From an uncultured Collinsella sp. (lineage in GTDB: Bacteria; Actinomycetota; Coriobacteriia; Coriobacteriales; Coriobacteriaceae): DNA of 19,535 nt. Both the position numbers and the translations under genes were made by a program. The stretch lies in contig UQXP01000032.1 in NCBI GenBank assembly GCA_900545055.1, forward strand, positions 1-19,535, in the 5' to 3' direction. A model generated the notes under the pieces. The model did no database searches. It was not told where the DNA came from and worked only from the letters and a program-made list of their open reading frames with translations. Shown here piece after piece: positions 7,099-13,415 of the stretch (the first letter of the stretch is position 1; every line of letters starts with the position of its first letter).

Positions 7099-7110
7099 GA
7101 TATGCACACT

Positions 7111-7186
7111 GCAAACGCCTAAATAGTACTTAAGTGTTTGCGTATAACCTAAGAATCAATACGCCCGGCGCTCTGTCGGGCGTATT
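7111..7186 (+). terminator. Hairpins between isocitrate dehydrogenase gene and next gene
   Basis: A perfect 10-bp stem AATACGCCCG (7159-7168) with CGGGCGTATT (7177-7186) lies downstream of the isocitrate dehydrogenase stop, followed by CTATT rather than a full T tract, so it is a likely but weak terminator. A 6-bp repeat GCAAAC (7111-7116)/GTTTGC (7136-7141) lies before it. TATAAC (7143-7148) could be a -10 box for the next gene, without a clear -35. Confidence 0.55.
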
Positions 7187-7224
7187 CTATTGAGGACTAT
7201 GTTTCCTAACAAGGAGTAACTGAT

Positions 7225-8319
7225 ATGGGTCTGATTCAAAAGAAGGACGAGAAGGACGAGATCGACGGCATCCAGATCATCGAGCGCGGCGAAGGCCCCG
7301 ACGGTGATGGGGACGAGAAGATCGACCTGGTCGCCGGCACGTCTGCCGAGCACATTGCCGCCGGTACGACGGCCGAGGAGGAGGACGCCCGTCTGGAGGC
7401 TCAGATTGCCGCGGATGCCGCTGACGAGAATCTGATGCCCGAGGCCCAGGATGAGGACGACGATATCCTGGGTTCCGATGAAGACGATCGCGTATCCAAG
7501 CACAAGAAGACGATGATCGCCGCCTTTGTGGTTGCAATCGTGATCGCTGCGGTGGTCGGCTTCTTTATCGGCAATGGCGGCTTTGGCGGCAAGGGTGTCG
7601 GCTCGGCGACCCTGACCGAGGACCAGCTCGATTCGACCGTGGCAAGCTATAGCTACAACGGCAAGAAGAGCGATATCACCGCGCGCGAGGCCATCGAGAG
7701 CCAGTACAGCCTCGATACCGTCAAGGATAGTGATGGCAACTACACCGCTCCTTCTGCCGACGTCATCCTGTCCTACGTGCGCAACAAGATCCTGCTCGAT
7801 GCTGCCGAGGACGAGGGCATTACCGTCTCTTCCAAGGAGATGAAGCAGTACGCCGAGGATTCCATCGGCACTTCTGACTACAAGACCATGGCCACGCAGT
7901 ATGGCGTGTCCAAGGACCAGGCCAAGCAGATCGTCCGCCAGTCCGCGACGCTGCAGAAGCTCTACAAGAAGAAGGTGGGCGATAGCTCCGCAAGCATGCC
8001 GACCGCTCCGACCGAGCCTTCTGACGGCAACGAGGAGACCGCGAGCAAGGATTACGCCGACTACATCATCAACCTTGCTGGCGACGAGTGGGATAGCGAG
8101 AAGGGCACTTGGAAGGACGCCGATGGCACCTACGCTAAGGCCTTTGCCGACGATGCCTTTACGGCCGATAGCGCTACCTATAAGCAGGCCATGACCGCCT
8201 ACTACACTGCTTACCAGCAGTACTCTTCGCAGGCTTCGAGCGCCAGCTCCAAGTGGACCGAGTATGCTAACGGCCTCTACGCCAAAGCCAACATCAGCAT
8301 CTACGGCCTGTTTGCGTAA
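7225..8319 (+). CDS. Membrane-anchored SurA-N-like extracytoplasmic protein
   Basis: A 364-residue protein with a very acidic cytoplasmic N-terminus (1-90, many Asp/Glu), one transmembrane segment (about 96-116, KKTMIAAFVVAIVIAAVVGF) and an extracytoplasmic part. Residues about 127-235 resemble the N-terminal domain of SurA/PrsA-type foldases: LTEDQLDSTVASY, ADVILSYVRNKILLDAAEDEGITVSSKEMKQYAED and QAKQIVRQSATLQKLYKKK. There is no recognisable peptidyl-prolyl isomerase domain; the C-terminal part is Ser/Ala/Tyr-rich (YTAYQQYSSQASSASSKW). A chaperone-like role at the membrane is an inference from fold resemblance. AAGGAG (7211-7216) is 8 bases before the ATG. It appears monocistronic, with a terminator at 8363. 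Confidence 0.72.
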   Translation: MGLIQKKDEKDEIDGIQIIERGEGPDGDGDEKIDLVAGTSAEHIAAGTTAEEEDARLEAQIAADAADENLMPEAQDEDDDILGSDEDDRVSKHKKTMIAAFVVAIVIAAVVGFFIGNGGFGGKGVGSATLTEDQLDSTVASYSYNGKKSDITAREAIESQYSLDTVKDSDGNYTAPSADVILSYVRNKILLDAAEDEGITVSSKEMKQYAEDSIGTSDYKTMATQYGVSKDQAKQIVRQSATLQKLYKKKVGDSSASMPTAPTEPSDGNEETASKDYADYIINLAGDEWDSEKGTWKDADGTYAKAFADDAFTADSATYKQAMTAYYTAYQQYSSQASSASSKWTEYANGLYAKANISIYGLFA

Positions 8320-8362
8320 AGAGTCGCACGGCTCATCGAGCATCTAGCCGATAGACAGCAGA

Positions 8363-8400
8363 AAGTCCGCCAGTACGGAAGTCGTTCTGGCGGACTTTTT
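8363..8400 (+). terminator. Intrinsic terminator, possibly bidirectional
   Basis: A perfect 11-bp stem AAGTCCGCCAG (8363-8373) with CTGGCGGACTT (8387-8397), continuing into TTTTT to 8400. It ends the SurA-N-like gene. On the minus strand the hairpin is followed by a short TTTC, so it may also stop the minus-strand XRE transcript. Confidence 0.85.
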
Positions 8401-8433
8401 ACGTTGAGGGCGTGATTGGCGGCTTAATTATGG

Positions 8434-8673
8434 CTATTCATTTTTAAGTCCAAAAAGGCTATCGGCTTCATCGTCGGATATATATTCCAGTACATCGCCC
8501 GGTTGGCAGTCGAGTGCCCGACATATCGCGTCAAGAGTTGAAAAACGTATGGCAGAAACCTTGCCCGTCTTAATGCGTGACATATTGACCTGGGAGATGC
8601 CCACGCGTTCCGCAAGCTCTTTGGATGAGATCTTGCGTTCGGCGAGCATGCGGTCAAGCCGCAGAATAATCAT
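8434..8673 (-). CDS. Small XRE-family (Cro/CI) regulator
   Basis: A 79-residue helix-turn-helix protein covering little more than the DNA-binding domain: LDRMLAERKISSKELAERVG then ISQVNMSRIKTGKVSAIRFS as the recognition helix region, then TLDAICRALDCQPGDVLEY. This is the YozG-like subfamily usually encoded with a DUF2975 membrane protein. Here that partner is directly upstream on the same strand, with a 9-base gap. GGGGGA lies just before the ATG. It probably represses its own operon through the dyad at 9345-9360, which is inference. The signal is unknown. Confidence 0.9.
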   Translation of the reverse strand: MIILRLDRMLAERKISSKELAERVGISQVNMSRIKTGKVSAIRFSTLDAICRALDCQPGDVLEYISDDEADSLFGLKNE

Positions 8674-8682
8674 GGATTCCCC

Positions 8683-9321
8683 CTAGAGCAACTCGTCATC
8701 TTGTTTTTGCAGGATATACCCGTAGCGGAAGATACTGGCAATCAGGCAAATAATCAGGCCTGCAAAGAGCATGGAGGGCTCGAATAACTGGCCGACGAAC
8801 GCATCCGTAAAGCTGCCGCCAAATCCTGAGAGTATCAATCCCGTGATTACGGAACCAAGAAGCCTCACGGCAACGCCGCCGATAAGGAATAAATGTCCTA
8901 CTCGACGAAGCGTCTGGTTGCATTCAAGGTCAAAGGGTCTGCCTTCCTTTTCAATGTTGAAGAAAAGCCTGCGCACGCTTATCGCGATGGTAAGCGCGAG
9001 ACATGTCATCAAGAGGCTTCCTATGGCAGTGTGACCATCGTGTGCGACGAGCATAAGTGGGGCCTGCGCATCGGTACCGACAATAGCCAGGCACGGCCCT
9101 TCGCCGGCTTGAAGTTCTACGGATTGGAGGCACGACCCTTGGGAGAGGCCGGGCAATATAAGTAGAAGGTCAATCGCAATGACTGCGAGGAGTCCCAGAG
9201 CGAGCGCTGTGGTAATGCAGATTGTGGCCCATTTGCAGATGCGAGCGAGCTTCCTCAGTTTGGCTATCGTCTGTTCGCGGCTGATGGTTTCATTCGATAT
9301 AGATGCGTTTCGGTGGACCAT
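8683..9321 (-). CDS. DUF2975 family membrane protein
   Basis: A 212-residue protein with four predicted membrane segments at about 31-57, 99-117, 141-165 and 183-203, and the FNIEKEGRPFD motif (121-131) typical of DUF2975 (YoaS-like) between the second and third. The family is of unknown function and is nearly always paired with a small XRE regulator, as here. The ATG at 9321 is preferred to the in-frame ATG at 9360: GGAGGGG is directly upstream of 9321, while 9360 has no ribosome site and falls inside the putative operator/promoter. Confidence 0.85.
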   Translation of the reverse strand: MVHRNASISNETISREQTIAKLRKLARICKWATICITTALALGLLAVIAIDLLLILPGLSQGSCLQSVELQAGEGPCLAIVGTDAQAPLMLVAHDGHTAIGSLLMTCLALTIAISVRRLFFNIEKEGRPFDLECNQTLRRVGHLFLIGGVAVRLLGSVITGLILSGFGGSFTDAFVGQLFEPSMLFAGLIICLIASIFRYGYILQKQDDELL

Positions 9322-9344
9322 AACCCCTCCAATCGGCGTTTTGG

Positions 9345-9384
9345 ATGATACTTGTATCATATCAAAATTAACGATAAACGATAA
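9345..9384 (-). promoter_or_regulatory. Promoter and operator of the DUF2975-XRE operon
   Basis: A perfect dyad ATGATAC-TT-GTATCAT occupies 9345-9360. On the minus strand a -10 box TATGAT (9361-9356) overlaps the dyad, with a weak -35 TTATCG (9384-9379) 17 bases away. Overlap of dyad and -10 fits autorepression by the XRE protein, which is inferred. Confidence 0.55.
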
Positions 9385-9551
9385 ATAATTACGTATACTG
9401 AGTAAGTAATGATTGAAAACGATTAGCGTGAGCTATTAGCTCATTTTGGATGGCGGAGTTTGGCGTTCGGGGGATGAGGACAAATGCCAAAAACTTCCCG
9501 TGATCGCGCAAGCGCTCCATCGCGCTTCCCTAATTCATCTGGGAAAACAAC

Positions 9552-9565
9552 TGCAAACGATTGCA
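9552..9565. promoter_or_regulatory. Cre/LacI-family operator-like site
   Basis: TGCAAACGATTGCA matches the catabolite-responsive element consensus TGNAANCGNTNNCA at every fixed position and is nearly palindromic. It is the type of site bound by CcpA or other LacI-family regulators. Whether this organism has CcpA is not shown here; a local LacI regulator is equally possible. Confidence 0.5.
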
Positions 9566-9571
9566 AGTAAC

Positions 9572-9601
9572 CGGTGAACGGTCGAAAACTACCGTTCACC
9601 G
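9572..9601. promoter_or_regulatory. Perfect 11-bp inverted repeat
   Basis: CGGTGAACGGT (9572-9582) and ACCGTTCACCG (9591-9601) are exact complements with an 8-base spacer. No T tract follows (ATAATC), so an operator or RNA hairpin is likelier than a terminator. Confidence 0.45.
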
Positions 9602-9749
9602 ATAATCTCAAAACTGGTTCTAACTGGTATTAAGTCAAAAAGACCAATTCACATATCTTCACAATGACCTGCAATTTTTCTTCACGCTATTTTTAGCCGC
9701 CCTGCGTTGTTTAGACACAGGAAAAGATCCGATCTTTTGCCAAAACATT

Positions 9750-9763
9750 TCGAAACGGTTTCA
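9750..9763. promoter_or_regulatory. Second LacI-type dyad
   Basis: TCGAAACGGTTTCA contains the perfect odd dyad GAAAC-G-GTTTC. Read on the other strand it fits the cre consensus with one mismatch. It lies about 110 bases upstream of the putative PTS -10 box. Confidence 0.4.
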
Positions 9764-9872
9764 AAACCGCAGGTAGAAGTGTTAACGACCGGTAAACGGT
9801 CGATTTATCACCGTGAGCGGTGCAAAAACGTTTTACCGTATGAATCAACGAAAGCGACCTCTTCTGGGGTGA

Positions 9873-9924
9873 TATAGTGACAACAACACGTCACGTGGTT
9901 ACTACCAGTTTAGAAACCACTGGT
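9873..9924 (+). promoter_or_regulatory. PTS operon promoter and GntR-type operator
   Basis: TATAGT (9873-9878) is a possible -10 box; no good -35 is seen. Just downstream, TGGTTACTACCA (9896-9907) is a dyad with TGGT/ACCA arms around 4 bases, the geometry of DasR/NagR-type GntR operators. The same 12 bases recur before agaS at 14188-14199. A further repeat ACCAGT (9904-9909)/ACTGGT (9919-9924) overlaps it. If the -10 is right, the operator covers the start of the transcript. Confidence 0.6.
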
Positions 9925-9954
9925 CTTCAAAGAACGCTTTCTAAGAAGCTTTAA

Positions 9955-10016
9955 GGGCGAGCGCCCGCTGGCTTCCGAAAATCATCGGACTCAGATTGTA
10001 CACACCTTCGGAAGGG
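9955..10016 (+). promoter_or_regulatory. PTS leader hairpins overlapping the ribosome site
   Basis: A small hairpin GGGCG-AG-CGCCC (9955-9966) is followed by CTTCCGAA (9972-9979), which pairs perfectly over 8 bp with TTCGGAAG (10007-10014). The 3' arm overlaps the GGAAGGG ribosome site (10010-10016) of the EIIA gene, so folding would hide it. Confidence 0.4.
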
Positions 10017-10024
10017 AAATTTGA

Positions 10025-10468
10025 ATGGTTGGCTTTATTCTTACCGGTCATGGACAGTTCGCACCCGGCCTTGCAAGCGCTATCGCTATGGTTGCCGGCG
10101 ACCAGCCTGCTTTTACCGTCGTTCCTTTTGAGGGCGACCAGGCTGCTTCCTACGGTGAGGATCTCCGCGCCGCTATTACCGCCATGCGCGAGGAGTGCGA
10201 TGGCGTGCTCGTCTTTACCGACCTGCTTGGCGGCACCCCGTTCAACCAGTCGATGATGATTGCCCAGGATGTCGACAATGTCGAGGTTCTGACCGGCACT
10301 AACCTTCCCATGGTTATTGAGCTTCTGTTCCTCCGCGGCAACGCCACGCTCGCCGAGCTTGGCGAGCAGGCCGTGACCGTTGGCCAGACGGGCATCACCG
10401 CCCAGACGGTCGCATCCGTTGCCGACTCCGAGGAAGAGGATATCTTCGGCGACGAGGACGGCATCTAA
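10025..10468 (+). CDS. PTS mannose-family EIIA component
   Basis: A 147-residue cytoplasmic EIIA of the mannose/sorbose/GalNAc PTS family. It takes phosphate from HPr on His9 in the motif ILTGHGQFAPG (5-15) and passes it to EIIB. Other family features are VFTDLLGGTPFNQS (about 63-76) and TGTNLPMVIELL (about 89-100). The C-terminus is an acidic extension (EEEDIFGDEDG). First gene of the PTS operon, with the ribosome site GGAAGGG 8 bases before the ATG; its stop overlaps the start of the YajC-like gene (TAATG). The downstream agaS, nagA and lacC genes point to N-acetylgalactosamine or galactosamine as substrate (AgaF role), which is inference. Confidence 0.92.
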   Translation: MVGFILTGHGQFAPGLASAIAMVAGDQPAFTVVPFEGDQAASYGEDLRAAITAMREECDGVLVFTDLLGGTPFNQSMMIAQDVDNVEVLTGTNLPMVIELLFLRGNATLAELGEQAVTVGQTGITAQTVASVADSEEEDIFGDEDGI

Positions 10469-10749
10469 TGGCCGATTTCGGAGCCAACGTCCTGAGCTCC
10501 TCGGTCGCCCTTTTAGGCCTGCTCGCCATCATGGGCTTGATTTACACCATCTGGTCGCAAATCAACATGAAGAAGAAGCAAAAGTACTTCAAGGAGCTGC
10601 ACACCGAGCTCAAGCCGGGTCAGGAGGTTCTTTTCGCCGGCGGTATCTACGGAACCGTCAAAGGCATCGAAGGCGAGAAGGTCCAGATCAAAGTCCGATC
10701 CGGAGCCGTCGTAGATGTTTCGCGTTACGCGATTCAGGAGATCAAGTAA
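10468..10749 (+). CDS. YajC-like membrane protein in PTS operon
   Basis: A 93-residue protein of the YajC family: one membrane segment (about 8-32), a short basic stretch (NMKKKQKYFKEL), then the YajC core with LKPGQEVLFAGGIYGTVKGI and the closing KVRSGAVVDVSRYAIQEI. Classical YajC is an auxiliary subunit of the Sec translocon. Copies inside mannose-family PTS operons are known, for example in the streptococcal glycosaminoglycan PTS cluster, and may serve the transporter, but this role is not established. The ATG overlaps the EIIA stop by one base, so translation is coupled. Confidence 0.87.
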   Translation: MADFGANVLSSSVALLGLLAIMGLIYTIWSQINMKKKQKYFKELHTELKPGQEVLFAGGIYGTVKGIEGEKVQIKVRSGAVVDVSRYAIQEIK

Positions 10750-10785
10750 CTGTCGTCAGCAAATAACGAAAGGAAGCTGATCAAC

Positions 10786-11268
10786 ATGGCAGAACCCAAC
10801 ATTCTTCTTACCCGCATCGATAACCGACTGGTCCATGGTCAGGTTGCTACCCAGTGGAACTCCACCCTGGGCTCCAACCTCATCCTCGTCGCCAACGACG
10901 ACGTGGCGACCAACACCATGCGCCAGAACCTCATGAAGATGGCCGCTCCCGCCGGCGTCGCTACGCGTTTCTTCTCTCTGCAGAAGACCATCGACGTCAT
11001 TGGCAAGGCGAGCCCGCGCCAGAAGATCTTCATCGTGGCCGAAACACCGGAAGACGTGCTTACGCTCGTCAAGGGCGGTGTGCCTATAAAGAAGGTAAAC
11101 ATCGGCAACATGCACATGTCGGAAGGAAAGCGCCAAGTCGCCACCTCCGTCGCAGTTAACGACGAGGATGTCGCTGCGTTTAAAGAGCTGCAGGAATTGG
11201 GGGTGGAGTTGGAGATCAGGCGCGTTCCGAGCACGCCTGTTGAGGACACGAGCAAGCTCTTCTCGTAA
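10786..11268 (+). CDS. PTS mannose-family EIIB component
   Basis: A 160-residue cytoplasmic EIIB. The phosphorylated residue is His17 in RIDNRLVHGQVATQW (10-24), the family signature. Later features are VANDDVATNTMRQNLMKMAA, the VIGKA and KIFIVAETPEDVL strands and VKKVNIGNMH-like GGVPIKKVNIGNMHMSEGKR. It receives phosphate from EIIA and transfers it to the sugar bound by EIIC/EIID. GAAAGGAAGC precedes the ATG. A 36-base gap follows yajC and a 90-base gap separates it from EIIC. AgaB/AgaV-type specificity is inferred from the neighbours. Confidence 0.93.
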   Translation: MAEPNILLTRIDNRLVHGQVATQWNSTLGSNLILVANDDVATNTMRQNLMKMAAPAGVATRFFSLQKTIDVIGKASPRQKIFIVAETPEDVLTLVKGGVPIKKVNIGNMHMSEGKRQVATSVAVNDEDVAAFKELQELGVELEIRRVPSTPVEDTSKLFS

Positions 11269-11358
11269 TCCTCGTGATCCACGTTGTCAGGAGTGAAACC
11301 CTGACGTTCTGTACGTGATATCCAAAGTGCGTACATTCATTTTGAAAGGAGGAGCAAG

Positions 11359-12159
11359 ATGGAATACTCGATCATCCAGATCGCTCTGGTCTTCGTCGTC
11401 ACGTTCATCGCGGCAATCGACCAGTTTGACTTCCTCGAGTCTCTCTATCAGCCCATCGTCACCGGCGCCGTCATCGGTCTTATCCTTGGCGACCTCAACA
11501 CCGGTCTTCTCGTGGGTGGTACTTATCAGCTCATGACGATCGGCAACATGCCGATCGGAGGCGCTCAGCCGCCTAACGCCGTCATTGGCGGCATCATGGC
11601 AGCCATTCTCGCTATCGCCACGGGCCTCGAGCCCAACGCGGCAGTCGGCCTTGCCATTCCGTTCGCCCTGCTTGGTCAGCTCGGCGTTACCCTGGTCTTC
11701 ACGCTTATGTCCCCGCTTATGTCCACGGCCGATAACATGGCTCATAACGCGGACACCAAGGGCATCGAGCGCCTGAACTACTTCGCCATGGCTCTGCTCG
11801 GCCTGATCTTCGCTGTCGTCGTCACCCTGTTCTTCATCGCTGGCGCTACCATTGGTCAGACCATCGCTTCCGCCATCCCGACTTGGCTGCAGACCGGTCT
11901 GTCCGCTGCAGGCGGCATGATGCGCTTCGTCGGCTTCGCCGTCCTGCTCAAGGTTATGATGAACCGCGATATGTGGGGCTTCTTCCTCATGGGCTTTGGC
12001 CTCGCGCTCATCACCGTTGCCAACGATTCTCTGGCAACCCCTGCTCTGCTCATCCTCGCTCTCATCGGCTTCGGCATCGCTTTCTGGGACTTCCAGCAGC
12101 AGACCGAGCTGAAGGGTGCAGCTGTTTCTGACGGAGGTGACTTCGAAGATGGCATCTAA
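11359..12159 (+). CDS. PTS mannose-family EIIC component
   Basis: A 266-residue membrane protein with about seven to eight hydrophobic segments, the sugar-conducting subunit of the transporter. Typical EIIC-sorbose/mannose family stretches include AAIDQFDFLESLYQPIVTG (18-36), GLILGDLNTGLLVGGTYQL (about 40-58) and IGGAQPPNAVIGGIMAAILA (about 66-85). A strong ribosome site AAAGGAGGAG lies just upstream. The C-terminus is acidic (SDGGDFEDGI), and its last 11 bases overlap the EIID start, so the two membrane subunits are translationally coupled. AgaC/AgaW-like by context. Confidence 0.93.
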   Translation: MEYSIIQIALVFVVTFIAAIDQFDFLESLYQPIVTGAVIGLILGDLNTGLLVGGTYQLMTIGNMPIGGAQPPNAVIGGIMAAILAIATGLEPNAAVGLAIPFALLGQLGVTLVFTLMSPLMSTADNMAHNADTKGIERLNYFAMALLGLIFAVVVTLFFIAGATIGQTIASAIPTWLQTGLSAAGGMMRFVGFAVLLKVMMNRDMWGFFLMGFGLALITVANDSLATPALLILALIGFGIAFWDFQQQTELKGAAVSDGGDFEDGI

Positions 12160-13231
12160 TGAGTATGTGATCCCGGAGCACTACGAGGATCTCACTCCTG
12201 CTCCGCAGCTCGACCAGAAGACCCTCAACAAGATGGCTTGGCGCTCCTGCTTCCTGCAGGCCTCGTTCAACTACGAGCGTATGCAGGCCGCTGGCTGGCT
12301 CTACTCCATCATCCCCGGTCTGGAGAAGATCCACACCAACAAGAACGACCTCGCGGCTTCCATGAGCCACAACCTGGAGTTCTTCAACACTCACCCGTTC
12401 CTCGTCACCTTTGTTATGGGCATCGTGCTTTCGCTCGAGCAGAACAAGGTTGACATCCCCACGATCCGCGCCGTCCGCGTCGCCGCAATGGGCCCGCTCG
12501 GTGGTATCGGTGACGCCCTGTTCTGGCTGACGCTCGTGCCTATTACGGCCGGCATCACCTCCAACATGGCCATCAACGGCAACGCCGCTGCGCCGATCAT
12601 CTTCTTGGTGATCTTCAACGCCGTCCAGTTCGCCCTGCGCTTCTGGCTCATGAACTGGTCCTACAAGCTTGGCACCAGCGCCATTGACGCTCTGACTGCC
12701 AACATGCAGGCCTTCACCCGCGCCGCTTCCATCATGGGCGTCTTCGTCGTCGGTTGCCTGGTTGTCACCATGGGTGGCACCCAGATCAACCTCCAGATCC
12801 CCAACGGCACCACTCGTGGCCTGTCCGCCACTACCGTGATCGTCTCCGAGAAGGAGGCCGAGAACTTCACCGGTATGGAGGGCATCGACACCGAGACCGC
12901 TGAGGCTGGCACCATCGCCATGACCGATGAGGACGGCAACGCCCTCACCGCTTCCGATGCTGACGGCAACGCTGTCGAGTGCGGCGTCACCGATCTGGGC
13001 AACGGCATGGAGTCCGTCACCTACGGCACCGTTACCGAGGATCCGGTCAACTTCTCTGTTGCCGACACCCTCAACACCATCGTCCCGAAGCTCGTCCCGC
13101 TTATGCTTACGCTGCTGCTTTACTACATGTTCGCTAAGCACAGCTGGACCCCGACCAAGGGCATTCTCCTGCTCTTCGTCCTGGGCATCCTGGGCGCTGG
13201 CCCGCTTGGTCTCTGGCCGAGCATCTGGTAA
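12149..13231 (+). CDS. PTS mannose-family EIID component with acidic insertion
   Basis: A 360-residue EIID; family members are usually about 270-300. The N-terminal part is standard (MAWRSCFLQASFNYERMQAAG at 29-49, HNLEFFNTHPF at 74-84, GPLGGIGDALFW at 115-126), and the C-terminus has the membrane segments LVPLMLTLLLYYMF and ILLLFVLGILGAGPLG. Between them, residues about 218-302 form an extra acidic, hydrophilic segment with two DxDGN motifs (260-264, 270-274). The ATG at 12149 is fixed by GGAGGTGA (12133-12140) 8 bases upstream; an in-frame ATG at 12116 lies within EIIC. It completes the PTS and ends before a strong terminator. AgaD-like by context. Confidence 0.92.
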   Translation: MASNEYVIPEHYEDLTPAPQLDQKTLNKMAWRSCFLQASFNYERMQAAGWLYSIIPGLEKIHTNKNDLAASMSHNLEFFNTHPFLVTFVMGIVLSLEQNKVDIPTIRAVRVAAMGPLGGIGDALFWLTLVPITAGITSNMAINGNAAAPIIFLVIFNAVQFALRFWLMNWSYKLGTSAIDALTANMQAFTRAASIMGVFVVGCLVVTMGGTQINLQIPNGTTRGLSATTVIVSEKEAENFTGMEGIDTETAEAGTIAMTDEDGNALTASDADGNAVECGVTDLGNGMESVTYGTVTEDPVNFSVADTLNTIVPKLVPLMLTLLLYYMFAKHSWTPTKGILLLFVLGILGAGPLGLWPSIW

Positions 13232-13238
13232 GGCTCTA

Positions 13239-13285
13239 GCTTGAGGGGTGTGTCCCTACGCGGCTCACACCCCGACCCCTTAAGC
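13239..13285 (+). other. Two mutually exclusive hairpins after EIID
   Basis: GGGGTGTG (13245-13252) pairs with CACACCCC (13266-13273), while GCTTGAGGGG (13239-13248) can instead pair with CCCCTTAAGC (13276-13285). The two foldings share bases 13245-13248. It lies between the EIID stop and the terminator and may stabilise the mRNA end. Confidence 0.4.
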
Positions 13286-13297
13286 CATGTGTATGTT

Positions 13298-13337
13298 AAA
13301 AGCCGCGTGCTCGAAAGAGCGCGCGGCTTTTGTTTTC
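13298..13337 (+). terminator. Intrinsic terminator of the PTS operon
   Basis: A 15-bp stem (13298-13312 with 13317-13331) with one G-U pair and a GAAA tetraloop, running into TTTTGTTTTC. Strong terminator separating the PTS genes from gntR. Confidence 0.92.
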
Positions 13338-13390
13338 TTGTTGATTCGGGCGTGGCAGACAGATAATGCTAAACACCCAAGGTAGTAGCC
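13338..13390 (+). promoter_or_regulatory. gntR promoter with diverged operator copy
   Basis: A possible promoter TTGTTG (13338-13343)-N18-GATAAT (13362-13367). GGTAGTAGCC at 13381-13390 matches the reverse complement of the operator core found at 9897 and 14189 (GGTAGTAACC) at 9 of 10 bases. Its place between -10 and start codon suggests autoregulation of gntR. Confidence 0.45.
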
Positions 13391-13415
13391 GAGTTTGAGA
13401 AAATGGGAGGATAGG

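Larger units (their letters stand above)
9385..9872. other. Gene-free regulatory region before the PTS operon
   Basis: No convincing reading frame is present. The stretch is AT-richer than the flanking genes and holds several inverted repeats: the cre-like site at 9552, a perfect 11-bp hairpin at 9572-9601, a LacI-type dyad at 9750, and ACCG/CGGT repeats at 9787-9824. ACCGGTGAACGGTCGA (9570-9585) recurs with one change at 9788-9803. The density suggests several regulators act on the PTS promoter. Confidence 0.55.

Noticed and set aside
3431..7107. Long minus-strand open frames (3431-4849 and 4846-7107)
   Set aside because: They mirror well-supported plus-strand genes in high-GC DNA, are His/Gly/Val/Asp-rich and match no family.
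9322..9360. Earlier start of the DUF2975 protein at 9360
   Set aside because: No ribosome site; the ATG lies inside the putative operator and -10 box.
12840..13060. EIID insertion as a frameshift or sequencing error
   Set aside because: The frame stays open with normal codon use, and the C-terminal membrane segments resume in the same frame.
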